A stretch of DNA of 52,550 bases from Bacteroidales bacterium (GTDB lineage Bacteria; Bacteroidota; Bacteroidia; Bacteroidales; UBA932), in assembly GCA_017962705.1 (NCBI GenBank), contig JAGCUV010000020.1:1-52550 (forward strand). Direction: 5' to 3'. Each line of letters starts with the position of its first letter. Positions within the stretch are counted from its first letter, which is position 1. Shown here piece by piece: positions 8,044 to 15,570 of this stretch. The notes under the pieces are model-generated. The model had not been told where the DNA came from. It ran no database searches and saw nothing but the letters and a program-made list of their open reading frames with translations. Position numbers and translations under genes: made by a program.

Positions 8044-8085
8044 CAGAAAAAAGACAGGCGAACCCTGTCTTTTTTCTGTAGCCCC
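8037..8085 (+). terminator. 22-bp perfect inverted repeat terminator continuing the tRNA-Arg 3' end
   Basis: Perfect arms 8037-8058 and 8064-8085 with loop CGAAC. The left arm starts inside the tRNA acceptor stem (GGGGCTA) and the right arm ends TAGCCCC. The inner part (GACAGG/CCTGTC then six T) is a strong terminator. Such full inclusion of the tRNA end in the hairpin is unusual. Confidence 0.8.
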
Positions 8086-8128
8086 AGGTCTCAAGCGGCC
8101 TTTCATTCATTGAGGGGCGTACCCCTAC

Positions 8129-8276
8129 TCGTCAAACGATATGTTCCAGAAGGACCCGCTACAGGTATGTAGAATGAGGTTTCGTTGCGCACATCTGCTT
8201 TGTGAAGGGGATGTGCGCACGCCACCTGCCCTACAGGCCCTTCTACAGGGGTGTGAATTTTCACATCATTTGACGA
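8129..8276. repeat. Imperfect palindromic element in a gene-free stretch
   Basis: The stretch 8086-8459 holds no gene I can support. Within it lies a nested imperfect inverted repeat. Outer arms at 8129-8143 (TCGTCAAACGATATG) and 8262-8276 match at 13 of 15. A middle block AGAAGGACC near 8148 pairs loosely with GGCCCTTCT near 8237. The inner 10-bp perfect stem is TGCGCACATC (8186-8195) with 8210-8219, around a 14-nt loop. It could be a miniature mobile element or a structured RNA; short reading frames across it look like artefacts. Confidence 0.5.
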
Positions 8277-8459
8277 AGAGATTCTTCCCTGCAAGGAACG
8301 CCCAGACGACGCTGAATGAGATTTACGACACGATAATTTTTGCTTTTCTTTTTTCCTAACTCATTTATTCTTATCTTTACGGGGAAATTAGCCATCCCGT
8401 GGGTAGAATTATTAGGTGAAAAGTATTATAATTACAAACGAACTAAACGAATTACAAAA

Positions 8460-9350
8460 ATGAAAGCAAACCCAATCTTCATGACGCTGGCATTTGCCAT
8501 GTTGCTTATCGTTGCTTGCAAACGCGACAACCCTACCCACGAGACGGGCTTTACGCCGGATGTATGGGGGGAAAATGAATATTTTGAGGCGTCATGGGAT
8601 GACGCGGAAAAGAAGGTGGTGCTCACCAGGAAAACGGCTGAGACGGAACCGGTCGCCGTCACGGATGCTGACGCTAATGTCACGTGGGATGCCGGATGGT
8701 ACACGGTATCCGGCAATGTTACCATCTCGGGTAAGGTTTCGTCAAATGTCGCTACTCACTTGATTCTCCAGGATGGCGCCACGCTGACGATTAATGGAGA
8801 CATTACCGATCTTGAGCCCCTTTACATCTATGGCCAGGCGGAAGGTACTGGTAAGTTGAATGTGACAACCGGTCCTGCAGACAATGCGATATTTGTTTTC
8901 TCAAACCTCGAAATCCATGGCGGAGAGATTACGGCACAAGTGACAGCCCAGAGCGGATTCCAGGCAGTCTGGGCCTCGGGAATTAGAATGTTTGGCGGAA
9001 AACTCACGGCAACTTCTGCCGGTATGGACGGCATAGGTTTCGGGAACAATCATTTTACCGTATATGGCGGCGAGGTTGTAGCCACTTCTGAATATCAAGG
9101 TTTTGGGGGTATTGTAAATGGTGGTCCAACTATGGATCAAGTCCTGAGACTCTTTGGCGGCAAGGTAAAGGCCACCGGTGGCGGATATAAAGACGATGAT
9201 TTGAAAGGAGCAGGGCTTTATTGTTTAATCAAGTCGCATACACCGGGCATTAAGTTCTATTTCAGCGACAACAATACGACTTGGGATGAGGGCGCCAGCT
9301 ATAGTACATCTACAGCCGCTCCTGCCAATCGCTACGCCAAGGCGGAATAA
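8460..9350 (+). CDS. Lipoprotein with parallel beta-strand repeats, possible carbohydrate-binding fold
   Basis: Lipoprotein of 296 residues; the ATG at 8460 gives a signal ending LLIVAC (Cys20), and codons upstream in the same frame are not credible. From residue about 75 there are short repeats of the type LILQDGATLTINGDI, FSNLEIHGGEITA, GIRMFGGKLTATSAG and FTVYGGEVVATSE. This GG-T/E pattern resembles right-handed beta-helix or Cthe_2159-like surface proteins that bind polysaccharide. No catalytic motif is seen. It stands alone, convergent with a metallophosphoesterase gene. The functional assignment is weak. Confidence 0.6.
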   Translation: MKANPIFMTLAFAMLLIVACKRDNPTHETGFTPDVWGENEYFEASWDDAEKKVVLTRKTAETEPVAVTDADANVTWDAGWYTVSGNVTISGKVSSNVATHLILQDGATLTINGDITDLEPLYIYGQAEGTGKLNVTTGPADNAIFVFSNLEIHGGEITAQVTAQSGFQAVWASGIRMFGGKLTATSAGMDGIGFGNNHFTVYGGEVVATSEYQGFGGIVNGGPTMDQVLRLFGGKVKATGGGYKDDDLKGAGLYCLIKSHTPGIKFYFSDNNTTWDEGASYSTSTAAPANRYAKAE

Positions 9351-9356
9351 TCCCGT

Positions 9357-10388
9357 TCAACGGGTCGAGGTGAGGTTTTTCATGCCGGGGAAGAGGTACA
9401 GTTCGTGCTCGATGCGTCCGTCACAGAGGCGTATCCAGGTGCGGAACCCATCGTCGCCTTCCGTGAACTCAAAGACACGCGCACCGTTGGGCTTGAGGTC
9501 GTTATAAACCGTATCGCCACCGCTGTAGCGGCCGTAGATGAAGAAAAATCCCTTCCATAGCATGGCGTAGTCGTTGTTGTGGTCGTGCCCGCATACGACA
9601 GCTTGCACATCCCCTTGTTCCCGCATGGCCAGATAGAGGCCGGAATTGACCTTGGGGCTGGCCGGTTCTTCGCCGATGTTCCCCTGAATCGAAGGGCCCT
9701 TTTTGCTGCTGTCGTGCTGCGCTTCGTTAAATTCGGGGAACGGAATGTGGAAAAATGCCAGGGAGGGGATGGGAACGCCGCCGTTTTGGGCGGTAAACCA
9801 ATTGCTGGCGGCACGGTACCACGCGATTTGGTCCGCGTGAATGTACCCCCAGCTCTTTTCTCCGGCTGGATAATCTCGGTTTCCGCTGTCAAACAAATAA
9901 AAAATGCGGCTAGTTCCCTTCTGCCCGCTCAGGACCAAAATGCTATTGGAGCATCCGCTTAACTTACTGTCGGAGGCGGAATTGACATTGCCGGGGAAAC
10001 TGCGGACGAAATCATACATCTGCTGCCGGGACAGAGAGAAGTCACTGTCGTGGTTTCCAAGGGTTACGGCGAAAGGAATGCCCCTTTCAACCAAGGGCTG
10101 CAGGGCAGCACGGACTGATTCCTCGGCCGGTTCTCCGTAAAAGATATCTCCGGTATGAATCACGAAATCCGGCTTTTCGTTGTCCAGGATGGCGGAGATA
10201 TTGTTCAGGGCCCTTTCTGAACGAGGGTCTCCGGCAATCACGTGTGTATCGGCCAGTTGAACAATTTTAAATTTTCCGCTTTTCCCGTACTGAAGTTGAG
10301 CGGCTGTGACGGGGGCTTGTGCCAGGCATATTCCACAGGCGATCCAAAACAGGCAAAATGCCAAAATCGATTGTTTGAAACAGTTCAT
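9357..10388 (-). CDS. Secreted calcineurin-like metallophosphoesterase
   Basis: Protein of 343 residues with a Sec signal ending near CLAQ. The metal-binding motifs of the calcineurin-like superfamily are all present: DTH (QLADTHVI), GD (IHTGDIF), GNHD (TLGNHDSD), H in FFHIPFPEF and GHDHN. It resembles purple-acid-phosphatase/icc-like proteins of Bacteroidetes; the substrate is unknown. The ATG at 10388 is preferred because an upstream in-frame ATG (10412) lies inside the -7 box at 10410-10417. It ends 6 bp from the convergent lipoprotein gene. Confidence 0.85.
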   Translation of the reverse strand: MNCFKQSILAFCLFWIACGICLAQAPVTAAQLQYGKSGKFKIVQLADTHVIAGDPRSERALNNISAILDNEKPDFVIHTGDIFYGEPAEESVRAALQPLVERGIPFAVTLGNHDSDFSLSRQQMYDFVRSFPGNVNSASDSKLSGCSNSILVLSGQKGTSRIFYLFDSGNRDYPAGEKSWGYIHADQIAWYRAASNWFTAQNGGVPIPSLAFFHIPFPEFNEAQHDSSKKGPSIQGNIGEEPASPKVNSGLYLAMREQGDVQAVVCGHDHNNDYAMLWKGFFFIYGRYSGGDTVYNDLKPNGARVFEFTEGDDGFRTWIRLCDGRIEHELYLFPGMKNLTSTR

Positions 10389-10409
10389 TGCATGAAGAAT
10401 TCTACACGA

Positions 10410-10417
10410 CAAAGGTA
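10410..10417 (-). promoter_or_regulatory. -7 box of the metallophosphoesterase gene
   Basis: TACCTTTG on the minus strand, about 22 nt upstream of the ATG at 10388. No TTG is found at the expected -33 distance, so this is a partial promoter match. Confidence 0.5.
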
Positions 10418-10481
10418 GTCATTATTTTTTATATGGATGCTTGCCGGACGCAAGATTGGGCATCGGGCGTTGAGGCGTTCG

Positions 10482-10513
10482 TTTGCAGTTTTTGGATTTT
10501 TGGAGTACCTTTG
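10482..10513 (+). promoter_or_regulatory. Promoter of the tamB-like gene
   Basis: TTTG (10482-10485), exactly 20 nt, TACCTTTG (10506-10513): a complete consensus. The predicted start site (about 10518-10521) lies at or next to the GTG at 10521, so the mRNA would be leaderless or nearly so. Confidence 0.75.
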
Positions 10514-10520
10514 TACAAGT

Positions 10521-13500
10521 GTGAGTCGGAAGAGTCTCATTTGGAAAATTCCCTGCATCGCTTTGTGTGTTGTGTTGGGGGGCGTGCTGTTGCTGCTGGG
10601 TGCGGTGACAGCCGTTTTGGTGACGCCTTCGGCGCGCACGGCCGTTCTGCAAAGAGCCGTGGCGGAAGTCAATGCCCGGACTGACTGGGACGTGGACTTG
10701 GAAAGGCTCTATTTGTCTCCTTTTCATCAGTCTCCGAGGCAGCTTTATAGCGCCTTCAAAGGCGAAGGGGAGTTGCCCCTGCATATAGAAATTGACAGCC
10801 TTTATCTGGGGCATCGGGGGAGGGATACGTTGCTCTATGTACATACCCTGCGTCTGCGAGGCCGTCTGGAAAAGGCTGCAAGCAGGGCTGAGGGTGCGAC
10901 TGAAGAAAGCCTGGCAGTGAGAACTGACGGACGCCCGGCGGGGGTAAATGCGGACAAGTCAACAGAAGACGCAAACCTGCTGTCCCGCACGATTGTAGTG
11001 GACCAACTGCTGCTGGACGGGGCGACATTCCATTCCGACACGCTGATTCCCGCGGTGGGCGTCAATGTAATTCTGAAGCATTTGCAGGCGGCGAGCCCGG
11101 GGCTCATTATTACAAAAGGACAGTATCCGCTGCACGGCCTGAACCTGGCGGATGCGTATGTGGAAATAGTCCTGAGAGATGCGCCCGAAGACGCACAGCC
11201 GGGCAAGCAAGACGAAACGCCTCCACCGCTATCTTTCGATATCCCGGATGGCGAGTTGAGCCAGATTCATTTTGTGCTCAATCCGTTGGGGTTGAATATC
11301 TGTGTGGACTCTCTCTCAACGAATGTCCTGGTGGATGTAGGGGGCAACCGCTACGATGCACGCCGGCTGGATGTACAAAACTTATCGCTCGATCTGGGGA
11401 CGCTGCATCTGCCTTTTGACGCCATCAACGGGAGTGCATCCGTGGACTTGAATACCAATCTGATTCAGTCGAGCGGATTATTCGTCCGTTCCGATGTGTT
11501 CGGGGCGAAAGCGGACCTTTCCGCTTCGGTGCTGGATTTGTCGACGATGCGGGTGAATGTGACGGGGAATGCGGATTTTCGCGGAAGCAAGGCACAGTTG
11601 AGGGGATACTATGATATTGATGAGGAAGCTTATGATGTGTCGCTGAATGTGGAGCGGGTGGATATCAGTTCCTTCCTTGCTGAGCGCCACCACGTGATCG
11701 TGGCGGGCAAAATCCTAGCGCAAGGCTCTGGAATTGACCCCCATTCCTCCGCGATGAAATCCCGTCTGGCCGTGCGTTTGGACGAAGGAATCTACGACCA
11801 AATCAATGTTTCAGGCCTGACGCTTGATGCCGAACTGGCCAATAATACGGTGAGCGGCAACCTGCATCTGCCTTTTGCTATGGGCTGTGATAGCCCCTCC
11901 CCATCTGCGGATACCACCCTGCGTTTGAAGGCGGAGACGGAGCATCGGTTCCGGGTGTCGGACTTTATGACGCCGGAGCGGATGGTCGTGGACTACCATG
12001 CGCAGCTCAATCAGGTTTCCGCGCAATTTGTGGGAGAAGATATTGTGATTGACCAGCTTAATCTGAACTTCGCTACGGAGCCTGCCACGCGAGTCATCGC
12101 TCCCGCGAGAACCCTCCCCGAGCAAGCCCTCGCTCAAGCACCTGCGCCCACCCCTGCCTTCGCTCCCACGCACACCGTCACCACTCCCTCCACCTCATTG
12201 AACCTTACGACGCAGGGGCTGACCATCAATGTGCAGAGCCCGATGCATGTGCTTCGGCTGGTGGATGAACTGCAACCGATGCTGGGATGCGTGACGGACT
12301 CTACCTTTGTCCGGTCCGTCACTTCACTGCAAGACTTGACGATGCTGGACACACTCCGGCGGCTGATTCCGGACCTGAGGGCGGATGTTCGGCTGACGAA
12401 AGGAAGTCCCGTCCAGTCCATCATCGAGCGGATGGGGCTGGATATCCAAGAGGTGGCCCTGTCGCTGGCATCCGATGAGAACAGCTCGAACCTGGCATTG
12501 GATGCCTCTATCCCGGATGTGGGTAATAAAGAGGACAGTACGGCCTTGCTCGTGCCTGATGCCGTGGCGGCGATGCGTGTCAGTATGACGGAAGGCAAGA
12601 CCACGGCCTCGTTCACCGCCCATTCCGATATCACCGAGGGTATAATGAGTGTGCGCGACATCCGCACCAACGCCGCGCTGCGCTTCAATCTGGAACGCAG
12701 CGGGAGTGAACTCGACGGTGCGGGACAGCTTGCGCTGGACAGCCTCATTTACGACGGAATGAACCTCGGCAACCGCACGGTAGATGTGCAGATAACACCA
12801 TCAGAGCAATATGAAAAGGCCGTCCGGGCGGATGTGCGCCTGAACGATATCCCGCTTGAGTTGGTCAGCGGTATCGTTCGGATGGATGACATCGGCTTGG
12901 ATGGTTTTGTCCGGGCCAAAGCCACCATAGACGGCCTGCCCGGACACCTGGACCTTTCCGCCGAAGTGCTGCCGCTGGATGTGAGCGCCACCTACAAGCC
13001 TTATGATGTCAAGATGAGTCTGAGCAAAACGCCCATTGTGATGAATCACAATAATGTAGAACTTAACGATTTTCGCATTTACAGCGTCGACAGTTCCTAC
13101 CTAGCCCTTAACGGTGGACTGGATATGGACAAGATGCGCCTGGATATCGATGTGGCGGCCGATCACTTCTCTCCGGCAAAACTGGAACAAGGCGGGCCCA
13201 TTCCCGTCTATGGTCAGTTGGCGACCGATATCCGGGGCCGGGTGAGCGGACAACTGGACAGTCTCCTTGCGGATGTGGATGTCACGATTCTGCCCGGAAC
13301 GGACCTTACCTATCCGATTGATAAAAAGAATCTGGCGCAGGTAAAGCCGCATGGTACGGTCAATGTGCAGTACGATACCGCCGACGGGGCGCTCAACCTG
13401 GACGGGGTCATCCATGTGGATGAAGGGCAGGTCCGTTATTCCCCCAAATTATATCCGATGATGCCCTTCCAGGTGGATTCAGCCAGCCATATCCGTTTCA

Positions 13501-15533
13501 ACGGGCCCCTCGGCAAGACGATGCTCAACATTTCCGCTTCGCAGCAGGCGAAGGCGGATGTGCAGTCGGAGGGCGAAGAGATGCGCCGGGTGGATTTCAA
13601 CACGGGCGTCCGCATCAACGGCGAACTGGATTCGCTGAACCTGGGCGCCATCGGCTTCTTCCTCGAAGCACCGAACGACGAGACCATCGAGCGGGAACTT
13701 GCCTCGATGGATGAGGATACGCGCGAGGGGACGGCGGCGGCCTTGCTGGCTACTGGAATGTATATGGGCGAAAGCAATGTGGCCGCACAAAGGGGAGGAT
13801 ATGCCCTGTCCAGCATCATCAACAGCCGGCTCAACGCCGCGATGGCCAATTCCAAGATGGGGAAAATCATCGAAGTCGATATCAGCAGCGGACAGACCGA
13901 ACACGCGGTCGGCAAGACAAACGATACGAACATCGCCATCAGCAAGTCCCTGTTCAAGGACAAGCTGCGTATCACTGCCGGCTCCACCATTTCCGACAAT
14001 CCGGAGGTCAACAAAGCCAATGGCCTGCTTAGCCGGATCTCCGCTGATTACAAGTTGACCAAGTCGGGCAATGTGCTGCTGCGTCTGTTCGCCCAGCGCG
14101 ACTATGACAATATTTTCGAAGGCGAACTCTATAAGTCGGGTATCGGCGTGGAGGCCGCCAGGCAATGGAAACGGGACTGCTACCTACGTTCTAAGGGCGA
14201 TACGATTACGCGCATCTACAAATTGACGGCGGATGCGGATGTCGCTTATCGTTCCAACAGCAGCATCGGCCCCAATCTCACCCTCACCCACTCGATCCGC
14301 AACCTGATAGGGAACGGGGAGACCTTTGCGGTAAAGGGATACGGGGCCTACTATTGGGCGCTGCGCGACCGCTATCCGGGAGACCCGACCAAAACCGATA
14401 CCTACAAGGTCGGTGTTGATGCCTCGCTCACTTTCCCGTATCTGCACTGGGCGGGGGACAACAAGCCCGATGGCGACACCCGTTACCGGATAGGATACAA
14501 GTATGAGAATATCGCCGGCGGATGCCGTGTCCACAAGGCCTCTGGCGGTTTTTCGTACTTCATCCGTCCTTCCCGTTACCTCACGCACGTTTTCACTCCC
14601 ATTTCGCTTTCTGTTGTCCGGACAGACATCGACGCGACGGGCGTGAATAGCGCGGATGCCTTTCCGGAACTCGTCCGGATGCTGGCCGGAAACGAATTCG
14701 TCCCCTCTATCGGCTACGGGCTCACTTACAGCGATTACCGCTTCAAGCGGGGGGTCAATACGATGTTTGACTTTGAAGTGAAAGAGTCGGGTAACCTGAT
14801 CAACACGACCTATAGCGCCTTCGGCCGTTCCTGGAATGAAAAGGAGAAAAAGATTATCGGTCTTCCCTTCAACCAATTCGTCAAACTGACGGTCGAACTG
14901 TGCAACAAATTCAACCTGACGGAGCAGGTCAGCATTGCCACCCGTATTTTTGCGGGGGCCAATGTGCCCCTGGGAAACTCCGACAGCGCGCCGCTTTCCG
15001 AAGCGTTCTATGCCGGCGGTCCCAACAGCCTGCGGGCGGCCCAGCCTTATGCCTACGGTCCGGGCAATTTCCACAGTCCCAAATACAACCAGAGTTTCTT
15101 CCACGCCGGCGACGTCAAGCTGGAAGCCAACCTTGAACTACGTTTCCCTATTTTTTGGAAAGTTTTCGGCGCCGTTTTCCTGGATGCCGGCAATGTCTGG
15201 AATTGGCAAAATACTTCAGACCTCCTCAGTCCTGAGGATTACGCGCTCGTTGTCGAGAAGATGGGCTTGACCGAGGACATCAATGACGGCATCATCGGGA
15301 ACCCGGATCTCGCCCGACAGATTGCCCTGGGCACCGGCGCGGGACTTCGCCTCGACCTCGACGGACTCGTCATCCGCCTGGATCTGGGCGTAGGCATCCA
15401 CGCTCCCTACCAGACCTACAAATATACCAAAGATTTCACGCCGGATCTCTCGCAGCCCATCACCACCTACTACAACCTCCCCTCCGTCCTCGACGCCCTC
15501 CGCCTCAACTTCGGCATAGGCTATCCGTTCTGA
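10521..15533 (+). CDS. tamB: TamB protein fused to a C-terminal Omp85/TamA-like barrel
   Basis: Protein of 1,670 residues. An inner-membrane anchor (about residues 5-30) leads into TamB repeats (VNARTDWDVDLERLYLSPF onward) that would span the periplasm. A Pro/Ala-rich linker lies near 530-555. The DUF490/TamB end is at about 1090-1205 (SSIINSRLNAAMANSKMG, then AISKSLFKDKLRITAGS). TamB proteins normally stop there. This one continues for about 450 residues resembling an Omp85 barrel: LTLTHSIRNLIGNGETFAV, PFNQFVKLTVEL, FYAGGPNSLRA near 1497, GAVFLDAGNVW, and a final LNFGIGYPF. No POTRA domains are seen. I chose GTG 10521 because the open frame upstream (from 10437) runs through the promoter. 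Likely role: one-chain translocation and assembly module for OM proteins or lipid transport. Confidence 0.85.
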   Translation: MSRKSLIWKIPCIALCVVLGGVLLLLGAVTAVLVTPSARTAVLQRAVAEVNARTDWDVDLERLYLSPFHQSPRQLYSAFKGEGELPLHIEIDSLYLGHRGRDTLLYVHTLRLRGRLEKAASRAEGATEESLAVRTDGRPAGVNADKSTEDANLLSRTIVVDQLLLDGATFHSDTLIPAVGVNVILKHLQAASPGLIITKGQYPLHGLNLADAYVEIVLRDAPEDAQPGKQDETPPPLSFDIPDGELSQIHFVLNPLGLNICVDSLSTNVLVDVGGNRYDARRLDVQNLSLDLGTLHLPFDAINGSASVDLNTNLIQSSGLFVRSDVFGAKADLSASVLDLSTMRVNVTGNADFRGSKAQLRGYYDIDEEAYDVSLNVERVDISSFLAERHHVIVAGKILAQGSGIDPHSSAMKSRLAVRLDEGIYDQINVSGLTLDAELANNTVSGNLHLPFAMGCDSPSPSADTTLRLKAETEHRFRVSDFMTPERMVVDYHAQLNQVSAQFVGEDIVIDQLNLNFATEPATRVIAPARTLPEQALAQAPAPTPAFAPTHTVTTPSTSLNLTTQGLTINVQSPMHVLRLVDELQPMLGCVTDSTFVRSVTSLQDLTMLDTLRRLIPDLRADVRLTKGSPVQSIIERMGLDIQEVALSLASDENSSNLALDASIPDVGNKEDSTALLVPDAVAAMRVSMTEGKTTASFTAHSDITEGIMSVRDIRTNAALRFNLERSGSELDGAGQLALDSLIYDGMNLGNRTVDVQITPSEQYEKAVRADVRLNDIPLELVSGIVRMDDIGLDGFVRAKATIDGLPGHLDLSAEVLPLDVSATYKPYDVKMSLSKTPIVMNHNNVELNDFRIYSVDSSYLALNGGLDMDKMRLDIDVAADHFSPAKLEQGGPIPVYGQLATDIRGRVSGQLDSLLADVDVTILPGTDLTYPIDKKNLAQVKPHGTVNVQYDTADGALNLDGVIHVDEGQVRYSPKLYPMMPFQVDSASHIRFNGPLGKTMLNISASQQAKADVQSEGEEMRRVDFNTGVRINGELDSLNLGAIGFFLEAPNDETIERELASMDEDTREGTAAALLATGMYMGESNVAAQRGGYALSSIINSRLNAAMANSKMGKIIEVDISSGQTEHAVGKTNDTNIAISKSLFKDKLRITAGSTISDNPEVNKANGLLSRISADYKLTKSGNVLLRLFAQRDYDNIFEGELYKSGIGVEAARQWKRDCYLRSKGDTITRIYKLTADADVAYRSNSSIGPNLTLTHSIRNLIGNGETFAVKGYGAYYWALRDRYPGDPTKTDTYKVGVDASLTFPYLHWAGDNKPDGDTRYRIGYKYENIAGGCRVHKASGGFSYFIRPSRYLTHVFTPISLSVVRTDIDATGVNSADAFPELVRMLAGNEFVPSIGYGLTYSDYRFKRGVNTMFDFEVKESGNLINTTYSAFGRSWNEKEKKIIGLPFNQFVKLTVELCNKFNLTEQVSIATRIFAGANVPLGNSDSAPLSEAFYAGGPNSLRAAQPYAYGPGNFHSPKYNQSFFHAGDVKLEANLELRFPIFWKVFGAVFLDAGNVWNWQNTSDLLSPEDYALVVEKMGLTEDINDGIIGNPDLARQIALGTGAGLRLDLDGLVIRLDLGVGIHAPYQTYKYTKDFTPDLSQPITTYYNLPSVLDALRLNFGIGYPF

Positions 15534-15543
15534 TAAAAATAAT

Positions 15544-15551
15544 TACCTTTG
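15544..15551 (+). promoter_or_regulatory. -7 box of the compact susC-like gene
   Basis: TACCTTTG lies between the tamB stop and the ATG at 15571, giving a leader of about 15 nt. No clear -33 TTG is present, as often at activator-dependent promoters. Confidence 0.5.
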
Positions 15552-15570
15552 TATCCAACCTAAAAATGGG

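Noticed and set aside
8103..8359. Short frames of 63-72 codons on either strand after tRNA-Arg
   Set aside because: They cross the imperfect palindrome, lack a ribosome binding site and show no family resemblance; repeats in the peptide come from the DNA repeat.
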